Source: JANNPJ01 sp031400005
GTDB lineage: Bacteria > Actinomycetota > Actinomycetes > Actinomycetales > Kineosporiaceae
Assembly (NCBI GenBank): GCA_031400005.1
Contig: JANNPJ010000829.1
Coordinates: 1-15,048, forward strand
Direction of reading: 5' to 3'
DNA: 15,048 nucleotides
The notes under the pieces are model-generated. The model searched no databases, was not told the DNA's origin, and saw only the letters and a list, made by a program, of their open reading frames with translations. Made by a program: the position numbers and the translations under genes. Below are positions 7,511 to 13,336 of the stretch, piece by piece; the first letter of the stretch is position 1; each line of letters opens with the position of its first letter.

Positions 7511-7546
7511 ATAGTAGGAGTACTACATTCACACGCAGCACTACAT
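7511..7546 (-). promoter_or_regulatory. Candidate promoter and operator of ABC-XRE operon
   Basis: On the plus strand TAGTA-GGAG-TACTA (7512-7525) is an inverted repeat, and AGTACTACAT (7519-7528) recurs as AGCACTACAT (7537-7546) with an 18-bp period. On the minus strand TACTAT (7516-7511) fits a -10 hexamer and would start transcription about 36 bases before the ATPase ATG. The repeats therefore cover the -10 and the upstream spacer, as expected of a repressor site. The XRE protein encoded in the operon is the natural candidate ligand (inference). Confidence 0.45.
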
Positions 7547-7623
7547 CCAGTCAACCCACTGCCACTCGGCTCACAGGGCCTTTAGCCCTCAGTGCTCACG
7601 GTCGGGTCTGGCACAGTTACGAC

Positions 7624-8205
7624 GTGGCATTCACAGTCGAGGACGTCGTCGCACGGCTCGAGGACGCCGGGGTCCGACTGGACCGCGGCCTGACCGAGGC
7701 GGACGTGAAGCGGGTGGAGAAGAAGTTCGGGTTCGCCTTCGGCCCAGATCATCGCGCCCTGCTCCGGACCGCCCTGCCACTCGGTGACGCCTGGCTGAAC
7801 TGGCGGCACGCGACCCCAGCGAAGATCCGCGAACGTCTACAGGCGCCAATTGAGGGCGTCGTTTTCGACGTCCTCAACAGCGGTTTCTGGCTGCCGTCCT
7901 GGGGCCCCCGACCCGAAGCTGACTCAGCGGCGGAAAAAGCCGCCCGGCAGCACCTGACCCGGGTGCCGGCTCTGATCCCGCTCTACGACCACCGCTACCT
8001 GCCGGCCGCGCCGGCCCCGGCGGGGAGCCCGGTGTTCTCGGTGCACCGGACCGACGTCACCATTTACGGTCTCGACCTCCTGGAGTACGTGGACGTCGAG
8101 TTCGGCGACGCCCAGCCCCCGGTGACCGGGTCGGCCGACCGGCCCCGACTGGAGTTCTGGTCCGACCTCGCGGTCGGCGGCGCCACCCCACCCCCTCCTC
8201 CGTGA
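7624..8205 (+). CDS. SMI1/KNR4 (SUKH) family protein
   Basis: 193 residues from the GTG at 7624. The frame stays open upstream to 7483, but the extra residues are Ser/Thr/Arg-rich and unlike the family. Recognisable blocks are AWLNWRH (57-62), a GVVFDV plus SGFWLPSWGPRP segment (78-97), PLYDHRYLPAAP (119-130) and SPVFSVHRTDVTIYG (135-149), matching a bacterial SMI1/KNR4 subgroup. The C-terminus ends in Pro5. Many bacterial SUKH proteins are immunity proteins against contact-dependent or secreted toxins, while others act as stand-alone cytosolic proteins. No toxin gene is visible here. No Shine-Dalgarno sequence precedes the GTG, so leaderless or weak initiation, or another start, remains possible. 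Divergent from the ABC operon across 155 bases. Confidence 0.85.
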   Translation: MAFTVEDVVARLEDAGVRLDRGLTEADVKRVEKKFGFAFGPDHRALLRTALPLGDAWLNWRHATPAKIRERLQAPIEGVVFDVLNSGFWLPSWGPRPEADSAAEKAARQHLTRVPALIPLYDHRYLPAAPAPAGSPVFSVHRTDVTIYGLDLLEYVDVEFGDAQPPVTGSADRPRLEFWSDLAVGGATPPPPP

Positions 8206-8321
8206 TCAGGCACGAACTGACATCTCAACCGAAAGCGCCAGTGCGTGCGCGATCACGGGAACAGCCGGGACATCGTCCGGTTACTGACGGGTTTCTCCCT
8301 ATTCGTGACATGAGATCCGCC

Positions 8322-8391
8322 TGTGACGACATGTTACGTAATAGGCTAAATAGGTGATTCCCCTCTCCGCCCCTGAGAAGTCTCGAGGAGG
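8322..8391 (+). promoter_or_regulatory. Probable promoter region of the GntR gene
   Basis: A relatively AT-rich island upstream of the GntR gene holds TGTGAC (8322-8327), a perfect TTACGTAA palindrome (8334-8341) and TAGGCTAAATAGG just downstream. These could be a -35 element, an operator and a -10 region, but the hexamers are poor matches and the exact promoter is uncertain. The TTACGTAA palindrome might be an autoregulatory half-operator. Confidence 0.3.
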
Positions 8392-8394
8392 ATG

Positions 8395-9069
8395 ATGGCC
8401 ACCGAACCGGCGGAGATACACCGAGTCGCTCCGCTTCAGGTCAAGAACCTCGTCTACGAACGACTGCGCAAGTCCCTCGTCGATCGGACGTTCACGCCCG
8501 GGGAAGCGCTGCGCGAAGCAGCCCTGGTGGAGCGATTCGGGGTCAGCAAGACTCCGATTCGAGAGGCCCTGGTCCGACTGGAACGCGAGGGCCTGGTCGA
8601 GATCGTCCCCTACCGTGGCGCTCGGGCTCGCACCTACAGCCGGGCCGATGTGCGCGAGTTCTACGAAGTCCGGGAGATCCTGGAGGCCGAAGGCGTCCGG
8701 CGCGCCAGCGAGGAAGCCGGCGGCGGGATTCGGGAAGCGCTCGCCCGCAACGTTGACTCCAGCGCCTCAGCCCTCGAGCGAGAGGATCTGCAGGCGGTCG
8801 CGGACCACCTCGACGAGTTCGGCGCGCTGCTGCTCGGTCAGTTGCAGAACGAGATGATCGCCGACCTCCTGGAGCGACTGCAGGCGCACTTGAAACGGAT
8901 CGGCCGGGTGGATCTCAGCAAAGATCACTACGCCGCGCTCGTCGACGAACAGCGCGCGATCCTGAACGCGATCCTGGCCCGCGAGGCCGGACGAGCCCAG
9001 GATCTACTCCGCCGCCACCTTCACCAGTTGCTGGACGACCACCTCGAGGCCACGGACGCGACCACCTGA
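8395..9069 (+). CDS. GntR/FadR-type regulator with divergent FCD domain
   Basis: 224 residues. The N-terminal winged helix (15-80) is canonical: VYERLRKSLVDRTFTPGEAL, then RFGVSKTPIREALVRLEREG. Residues 86-213 align with the helical FCD ligand domain (EVREILEAEGVRRASEEA, RRHLHQLL). The FCD metal ligands are largely replaced: the usual FH has Gly143 and the usual EH-x-x-I has Gln186, while His208 remains. The start is the second of two adjacent ATGs (8395); GAGG lies six bases ahead of it, whereas the first ATG abuts the purine tract. Nothing co-transcribed is visible, so the targets are unknown. FCD regulators usually respond to small organic acids or sugar acids. Confidence 0.93.
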   Translation: MATEPAEIHRVAPLQVKNLVYERLRKSLVDRTFTPGEALREAALVERFGVSKTPIREALVRLEREGLVEIVPYRGARARTYSRADVREFYEVREILEAEGVRRASEEAGGGIREALARNVDSSASALEREDLQAVADHLDEFGALLLGQLQNEMIADLLERLQAHLKRIGRVDLSKDHYAALVDEQRAILNAILAREAGRAQDLLRRHLHQLLDDHLEATDATT

Positions 9070-9151
9070 TCGACCGATCTGCTGATCGCCCAATCCGCCT
9101 GATCGCCCGATCTGCCCGATCGCCTCGTTCGGCTGATCGCTGGTCTGGATC
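9068..9151. repeat. Degenerate tandem repeat, ~8-bp unit GATCGCCC/GATCTGCC
   Basis: GATC occurs at 9068, 9076, 9084, 9101, 9109, 9118, 9135 and 9148, with a degenerate AATCCGCC unit at 9092. The spacing is 8 or 9 bases, or about twice that. The array begins inside the GntR stop codon (TGATC). It codes for nothing evident. Replication slippage or a protein-binding array are both possible origins. Confidence 0.6.
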
Positions 9152-9219
9152 AGAGGTCGCACCGCCAGATGGGTGAAACTGGCCTGCGGACCCTGCCTGA
9201 TCGCCTCGTTCGGACCCTG
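9118..9219. repeat. Short direct repeats
   Basis: The 15-mer GATCGCCTCGTTCGG is present twice, 81 bases apart (9118-9132, 9199-9213). Overlapping the second copy, CGGACCCTGnCTG is present twice, 24 bases apart (starting 9187 and 9211). They suggest local duplication within the gene-free stretch; no function is apparent. Confidence 0.6.
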
Positions 9220-9431
9220 TCTGCCGAGGGACTCAGCCGGTCCAGTTTGGTGGATTGGCGTTGAATAGCCGACCTGAACGAGCTTGGCGATATCTGGGGC
9301 ACTCTGGCCCGATCTAGGCGGATCCGTGCGATACCCGTCGGTCGCTCTGGCCCAAATGCCGGCTCATCCACTCTACCTGGGTCGACGATGCGATCGGTTT
9401 TGCCTCCGCAAGGCTTCTACCAGGCCGGATG

Positions 9432-9445
9432 TGTGAACGTTCACA
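9432..9445. promoter_or_regulatory. Perfect 14-bp palindrome, LacI-type operator
   Basis: TGTGAACGTTCACA is a perfect palindrome with central CG and fits the LacI/GalR-family pattern TGnnAnCGnTnnCA. The arms are separated by four bases, not the six of a CRP site, so a LacI-type protein is more likely. It lies 164 bases upstream of the lipoprotein GTG, and 122 bases centre to centre from the second palindrome. Confidence 0.6.
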
Positions 9446-9540
9446 TGAAGAACGGTCGAAAGCGTCCGCTGAGGTAAAGTACTGGGTGTCAGCCGGAGAG
9501 GTCGCCCGAAGTGACGTTATTCAATTGTGACCGATCCGCC

Positions 9541-9569
9541 TTGACCGCGGAAATGTTATCGATAACAAT
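9541..9569 (+). promoter_or_regulatory. Candidate promoter of the sugar-binding protein gene
   Basis: TTGACC (9541-9546) is a good -35 hexamer. With 16-17 bases of spacing, TAACAA/AACAAT (9563-9569) is the matching -10, giving a leader of about 35 bases before the GTG. The LacI-type palindrome at 9554-9567 covers the spacer and -10, an arrangement expected for repression by steric block. Confidence 0.5.
9554..9567. promoter_or_regulatory. Perfect LacI-type operator TGTTATCGATAACA
   Basis: A perfect 14-bp palindrome with central CG, matching TGnnAnCGnTnnCA. It overlaps the predicted -10 of the sugar-binding protein gene and ends 42 bases before its start codon. The nearest LacI-family gene is the convergent one at 10798-11877, the likely but unproven ligand. 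Confidence 0.7.
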
Positions 9570-9609
9570 CCTCGTGATGTGAATTGGATCACGTTCGAAG
9601 GAGAACGCC

Positions 9610-10605
9610 GTGTTTAGCAGATCAGTGGTCGCAGTGACGACCGGAATGCTCGCCCTCAGCTTCCTTACCGCCTGCGGAAGCAGCGACGACGCGGCTGAGC
9701 CCGGCGCCAGCGCCGGTGCCGGCGACAAGAAGATCACCATGGGCTTCGCTCAGGTCGGTGCCGAGAGCGGTTGGCGTACCGCCAACACCAACTCGATCAA
9801 GAAGTCTGCCGACGAGGCCGGCATCACGCTGAAGTTCGCCGATGCTCAGGGCAAGCAGGCGAACCAGATTCAGTCGATCCGGTCGTACATCCAGCAGAAG
9901 GTGGACGTGATCGCCTTCTCGCCGGTGGTCGAGTCCGGCTGGGACAGCGTTCTCAAGGAAGCCAAGGACGCGAAGATTCCGGTGATCTTGACTGACCGCG
10001 CCGTCGACTCCGCGGACAAGACGCTCTACAAGTCCTTCCTCGGCTCCGACTTCGTCAAGGAAGGCACCAAGGCCGGCGAGTGGCTGGTCGAGGAGTCCAA
10101 GGCCGCCAAGGCCGTGAACATCGTCGAACTCCAGGGCACCACCGGATCCGCACCGGCGAACGACCGGAAGAAGGGCTTCACGGACGCGATCGCGGCCGAC
10201 CCCAAGCTGAAGATCATCGCCAGCCAGACCGGTGACTTCACCCGGGCCGGTGGCAAGCAGGTCATGGAGGCGTTCCTCAAGTCTCACAAGGGCAACATCA
10301 ACGTCCTGTTCGCGCACAACGACGACATGGCGTTGGGTGCAATCGAAGCGATCGAGGGTGCTGGGCTCAAGCCCGGCAAGGACATCCAGATCATCTCGAT
10401 CGACGCCGTGAAGGACGGGATAACCGCCCTCTCCGAAGGCAAGATCAACTCCATCGTCGAGTGCAACCCGCTGCTTGGGCCGCAACTGATGGACGCCGCC
10501 AAGAAGGTTGTTGCTGGCGAGACGGTGCCGGAGCGGATCGAGACCGAAGAGGGCACGTTCACCCCGGCGCAGGCCAAGGAAGTTCTTGCCAGCCGCGAGT
10601 ACTGA
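9610..10605 (+). CDS. ytfQ: Sugar ABC transporter substrate-binding lipoprotein (YtfQ-like)
   Basis: 331 residues. A signal peptide ends in the lipobox LTAC with Cys22 as lipidated residue, followed by a Ser/Asp/Gly-rich linker to about 40. The rest is a periplasmic-binding-protein fold of the ribose/galactofuranose class. Collinear blocks with E. coli YtfQ include GFAQVGAESGWRTANTNSIK, FSPVVESGWDSVLKEAKDAK, VELQGTTGSAPANDRKKGF, GDFTRAGGKQVMEAF, FAHNDDMALGAIEAIEGAGL and ISIDAVKDGI. YtfQ binds galactofuranose, so a furanose or related sugar ligand is plausible. The GTG at 9610 has AAGGAG (9598-9603) six bases upstream. The frame ends in tandem stops TGA-TAG. No permease or ATPase gene accompanies it here; it is followed by a strong terminator, so it is a monocistronic, solo binding protein. 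Codon use is very regular with many AAG and GAC codons, suggesting high expression. Confidence 0.93.
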   Translation: MFSRSVVAVTTGMLALSFLTACGSSDDAAEPGASAGAGDKKITMGFAQVGAESGWRTANTNSIKKSADEAGITLKFADAQGKQANQIQSIRSYIQQKVDVIAFSPVVESGWDSVLKEAKDAKIPVILTDRAVDSADKTLYKSFLGSDFVKEGTKAGEWLVEESKAAKAVNIVELQGTTGSAPANDRKKGFTDAIAADPKLKIIASQTGDFTRAGGKQVMEAFLKSHKGNINVLFAHNDDMALGAIEAIEGAGLKPGKDIQIISIDAVKDGITALSEGKINSIVECNPLLGPQLMDAAKKVVAGETVPERIETEEGTFTPAQAKEVLASREY

Positions 10606-10684
10606 TAGTCAGCAGCATCGCTTCACGACAGCACTCCTCGTCGGCAGCGTGAACGGCCAGCAGTACTGATAGCTGGCAGCATCG
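10588..10684. repeat. Duplicated 3' end of the sugar-binding protein gene
   Basis: AGTACTGATAG followed by three bases and GCAGCATCG occurs at 10598-10620 and again at 10662-10684 (20 of 23 positions identical, 64-base period). GCCAGC precedes both copies (10588-10593, 10656-10661). The first copy holds the last codon and the TGA-TAG stops; the second is untranslated. In the second, GCCAGC and GCTGGC (10672-10677) can pair. Confidence 0.65.
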
Positions 10685-10687
10685 AAG

Positions 10688-10734
10688 ACAGCCGAATGGA
10701 CCCGACCCACTGCGGATCGGGTCCATTCGGCTGT
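10688..10734 (+). terminator. Strong hairpin terminator of the sugar-binding protein gene
   Basis: An 18-bp perfect stem pairs ACAGCCGAATGGACCCGA (10688-10705) with TCGGGTCCATTCGGCTGT (10717-10734) across an 11-base loop. A GTTGTGCTGTTG stretch follows, moderately T-rich. It lies 82 bases after the stop codon. The stem could also act on convergent transcription. Confidence 0.85.
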
Positions 10735-10750
10735 GTTGTGCTGTTGCAGC

Positions 10751-10794
10751 CGAGTAGCCCGGCCGCCCGAAGATCCGGGCAGCCGGGCTACTCG
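10751..10794 (-). terminator. Hairpin terminator of the LacI-family gene
   Basis: CGAGTAGCCCGGC (10751-10763) pairs with GCCGGGCTACTCG (10782-10794). One C/A mismatch and GCCCG/CGGGC extend the stem to 19 positions around a 6-base loop. It begins three bases past the LacI-family stop codon and sits back to back with the terminator of the convergent gene. Confidence 0.8.
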
Positions 10795-10797
10795 AGG

Positions 10798-11877
10798 TCA
10801 GCCTCGGTCAGACGACGGACGTGCGGTACTTTCCCGGACGATCAGCTCCGGAGCGATCACCACCCGGCCGACGATCGCCTGACCGGTCTCGATCTCTGCC
10901 AGCAGGGTCTGCAGACTGCGCCGACCCACGGTGTCGAACGGCTGCCGCACGGTGGTCAGCGGTGGGCTGAAGAAGCCGGACTCCGGGATGTCGTCGAAAC
11001 CGACCAGGCTCACGTCGTCCGGAACGCGTCGACCGTGTTCCTTCAACGCCCTCAGCACACCCAACGCCATCTGGTCGTTACCCACGAAAACCGCTGTCAC
11101 CTCTGGCATTCGGCCAATGATCTGGCCAGCCTCATAGCCTGACCTCGGGCTCCAGTCACCGGACAACGCGGGCGGAACCTCCGCCCCAGCAGCGGTGAGC
11201 GCGGCCGTCCATCCGGAGATCCGATCCTGCGATTCATACCAACCGGCCGGCCCGCTGACATGCCAGACCGTCCGATGCCCTTGGCTGAGCAGGTGGTCGG
11301 TGGCGATCCGGGCACCAGTTGCCTGGTCGACGGAAACGATCGGCAGGCTGGCCCGCGGCGAGGACTCCACTGCGACCAGGGGAATCTGCTGCGCCAGTGC
11401 CGTCAGCGACTCACCTATCGACATCAACGGAGCGATCGCCACGATTCCATCCACCCGCTGCTTGTGCAGGTTCGCCACCGCTCGTTCCAGCGCACCTTCC
11501 TCGCCGTCCCGGACGCTCACGATGGTGAGCATGTACCCCTGGTCACGAGCAGCAGCCTCGACGCCATAGAGCATCGACATCGGCCCGTAGAGGGTCCCGG
11601 CGAGGGTGATCACTCCGAGCGTCTTGGAGCGACCGGTCGCCAGCGTCCGGGCTGCCGAGTTCGGCCGGTACCCGAGCTCGTCGATTGCCGCCAGAACCAG
11701 CGTTCGGGTTCGTGGACTGACACTGGGATGCAGATTCAGCACTCTGGAGACGGTCTGATGAGACACGCCCGCGAGTCGGGCCACGTCGTACATTGCCGGT
11801 CTGCGGTGAAGGGGTGCCGGGGACGATCCCTCGTCCTCGACGGGGTCCGGCTGCATTGCCGGGTTGGCAGTGGACAT
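10798..11877 (-). CDS. LacI-family transcriptional regulator
   Basis: 359 residues from the ATG at 11877, the start giving a family-typical length; the frame stays open upstream to 12300 but that part is Arg/Pro/Ser-rich and not family-like. After an unusual acidic N-terminal extension of about 28 residues comes the helix-turn-helix (29-50, MYDVARLAGVSHQTVSRVLN) and the hinge (RPNSAARTLATGRSKTLGVI, 71-90). Then follows a periplasmic-binding-protein-like sensor domain, with VFVGNDQMALGVLRALKEHG, SLVGFDDIPESGFFSPPLTT and VRQPFDTVGRRS near the C-terminus. Such proteins repress sugar genes until the sugar binds. A weak AGGTGAG is about ten bases upstream of the ATG. It converges on the YtfQ-like gene, which carries two LacI-type palindromes, and its own promoter has an imperfect one, so local control plus autoregulation is likely (inference). 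Confidence 0.93.
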   Translation of the reverse strand: MSTANPAMQPDPVEDEGSSPAPLHRRPAMYDVARLAGVSHQTVSRVLNLHPSVSPRTRTLVLAAIDELGYRPNSAARTLATGRSKTLGVITLAGTLYGPMSMLYGVEAAARDQGYMLTIVSVRDGEEGALERAVANLHKQRVDGIVAIAPLMSIGESLTALAQQIPLVAVESSPRASLPIVSVDQATGARIATDHLLSQGHRTVWHVSGPAGWYESQDRISGWTAALTAAGAEVPPALSGDWSPRSGYEAGQIIGRMPEVTAVFVGNDQMALGVLRALKEHGRRVPDDVSLVGFDDIPESGFFSPPLTTVRQPFDTVGRRSLQTLLAEIETGQAIVGRVVIAPELIVRESTARPSSDRG

Positions 11878-12459
11878 GACCGCGATCTCACCTGGTCCTC
11901 GTGGTCGACATGCCGACCTCCATCGGCCAGGCGACTTAAGTGTAGTTGGAAACACTGCCAATCGGCCCGGCGAGTTGGACCTTTGTTGACTTTTATTCGT
12001 TCCTCGGATGTCACCTCCTCTTGGCTTCTGCAGAGCAATCAGTGCAGACCGGGTCTCGGCTGCGGCAGGCCCGCCGCAACGGCAGCGATATCGACGACCT
12101 AAGGCGCTGTTTCCCGGCCACCGGCACCTCGAGGATCGGGGTGCCGTGAGGTCGCCGGCAATAGCCAATACACCATCAGCAACTCGATTTACAACATAAT
12201 CCGTAGGTGACCAGGCTCGCCGGCCGCTGCCTGGCACCGAACCGAAGTCAACCGCCGCGAATTCGGGTGACGTCAATATCCGGGCATACACCGACGCCAA
12301 TCAATGGCAACGTTTAGACGACGTCCAGACCAGCAGGTACATACCTCATGGACAACGAATTCTATGCGCCGGTCACCGGCCGCGAGATGCCCGAGTTGAC
12401 CGCTCGTGAAAGCCTCATTCGATCGTCCTTTCACGGAATTCATGCTTTCCTCGCTCTGA
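11878..12459. other. 582-base region without a convincing gene
   Basis: It holds the LacI-gene promoter (11933-11961) at one end. A 7-bp hairpin CGGCACC/GGTGCCG lies at 12122-12146. The stretch 12170-12330 is less GC-rich than its neighbours. A strong Shine-Dalgarno-like AGGAGGTGA on the minus strand near 12012-12020 leads to no usable start codon. A 42-codon frame at 12348-12476 is too weak to call. No terminator for the IclR-family gene was found. Confidence 0.5.
11933..11961 (-). promoter_or_regulatory. Promoter of the LacI-family gene with internal operator-like site
   Basis: On the minus strand TTGGCA (11961-11956) and TAAGTC (11938-11933) are separated by exactly 17 bases, a good -35/-10 pair with about 50 bases of leader. 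The spacer contains GTGTTTCCAACTACAC (11955-11940), with inverted GTGT/ACAC ends spaced as in a LacI-type operator but with a degenerate centre. Autorepression is plausible. Confidence 0.5.
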
Positions 12460-13257
12460 TCACGAACGAGGGTTGACCCGCCGCTCTAACGCGGACGCCG
12501 TCCTCAGTACCGCCGCGGTCAGGTGCTCCACGTCACCGTCAACTGCCTGGCCCAACTCAAAAGTGATCGCCACGGCAGCAGTCGGGTGCCCGGTATGACC
12601 ACGCACCACGGCAGCCACCGACGAAAACCCCGGAGTGATCTCGCCATGCTCTTGGGCGAACCCGTCCCGCCGCACCTGGGTGAGGACCTGCCGCAGCTGG
12701 GACGGCGTCCCCGGGCCCACGCCGTGGCGCAGCACGAACGCCGTCACATCCGGGAAGAGCGCTCTGACCTGGGCTGGCGGCAGCGCGGCAAGCATCGCCC
12801 GGCCGCTGGCCGCCAGTTGTGCCGGCAGCCGCACTCCGACATCGGTGACCAGCGAGGGCCGTCGAGGGGCCCGCTCCTCCACCACGTAGAGCACCTCACG
12901 ACCGTGCAGGACGGCCAAGTGGGCGGTCTGCTGGACTTCGTCCACCAATCGGGCCATCAGCGGGCGAGCCAGGCGCTGGAGCGGTTCCTGCCGCGAGTAG
13001 GCCGTGCCGATCTCGAATGCGGCGACCCCTAACCCGTACCGTCGCTCCTCCGGCAGATGGGTGACGAAACCCTCGTCGATCATCACCGCCAGCAGGTGAT
13101 AAACGGTGCTGCGCGGAACGCCGAGATCCCGGGCGATCACCGCCGCCGGGACTGGTCCCGCAGCCGCAGCCAGCAGTCGCAGTACCGCGAGCGCCCTGGT
13201 CGCCCCCGGAACCTGGGGTCGACCGGTCGGCTCCGGAAACGGGCCGTCGTAGGTCAT
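12460..13257 (-). CDS. IclR-family regulator, probable HutR-like
   Basis: 265 residues from the ATG at 13257, a normal IclR length; earlier in-frame starts would run into the divergent hutH promoter and gene. The winged helix spans 19-75 (ATRALAVLRLLAAAAGPVPA, VIARDLGVPRSTVYHLLAVM). The IclR effector domain follows, with YGLGVAAFEIGTAYSRQEPL, TAHLAVLHGREVLYVVEERA, LPAQLAASGRAMLAALPP, GFAQEHGEITPGFSSVAAVV and a C-terminal AVAITFELG. It is divergent from hutH across 79 bases, which contain a palindrome close to the motif reported for corynebacterial HutR. That makes it the probable regulator of histidine use and of itself; the effector would be histidine or urocanate (inference). No strong Shine-Dalgarno sequence precedes the ATG. 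Confidence 0.92.
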   Translation of the reverse strand: MTYDGPFPEPTGRPQVPGATRALAVLRLLAAAAGPVPAAVIARDLGVPRSTVYHLLAVMIDEGFVTHLPEERRYGLGVAAFEIGTAYSRQEPLQRLARPLMARLVDEVQQTAHLAVLHGREVLYVVEERAPRRPSLVTDVGVRLPAQLAASGRAMLAALPPAQVRALFPDVTAFVLRHGVGPGTPSQLRQVLTQVRRDGFAQEHGEITPGFSSVAAVVRGHTGHPTAAVAITFELGQAVDGDVEHLTAAVLRTASALERRVNPRS

Positions 13258-13267
13258 CCGAAAATCA

Positions 13268-13281
13268 TCTCGTATCCCAGA
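13268..13281. promoter_or_regulatory. Candidate HutR-type operator
   Basis: TCTCGTATCCCAGA is an imperfect palindrome (TCT..AGA ends, central AT) matching 11 of 14 positions of TCTGwwATwCCAGA, the motif I recall for the IclR-type HutR of Corynebacterium resistens. It lies 11 bases upstream of the IclR-family ATG and 56 bases upstream of the hutH ATG, well placed to control both. The match is by eye and the recalled motif could not be checked here. Confidence 0.55.
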
Positions 13282-13336
13282 CGGAACCCGGAGTGGCGGG
13301 GCGCCGGTGACACCACAGAGCCGATCGAATGGGCGG

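Larger units (their letters stand above)
9070..9609. other. 540-base gene-free region upstream of the sugar-binding protein
   Basis: No frame here has credible coding character. The left part is repetitive: the 8-bp GATC array, then GATCGCCTCGTTCGG at 9118-9132 and again at 9199-9213, and CGGACCCTG at 9187-9195 and 9211-9219. The right part is regulatory, with perfect palindromes at 9432-9445 and 9554-9567 and the promoter at 9541-9569. No simple terminator for the GntR gene was found. Confidence 0.6.

Noticed and set aside
9150..9371. 73-codon minus-strand frame in the gene-free region
   Set aside because: Overlaps repetitive sequence, Arg/Ser-rich, no ribosome site or family resemblance.
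9432..9445. CRP-type site (TGTGA-TCACA)
   Set aside because: The half-sites are separated by four bases rather than the six of CRP/FNR-class sites. The LacI-type pattern with central CG fits better.
12007..12022. Strong Shine-Dalgarno-like AGGAGGTGA on the minus strand
   Set aside because: No start codon follows at 5-10 bases, and downstream frames are not gene-like; probably chance.
11878..12300. Upstream extension of the LacI-family frame by 141 codons
   Set aside because: Open only because of GC-rich composition. It contains the predicted promoter, lacks family similarity, and the ATG at 11877 gives the normal family length.
12348..12476. 42-codon frame starting MDNEFYAPVTGREM
   Set aside because: The first ~17 codons have G/C-rich third positions, but there is no good ribosome site, no recognised family, the second half loses coding character, and it overlaps the end of the IclR-family gene. 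It might be a decayed fragment, but I cannot support it.
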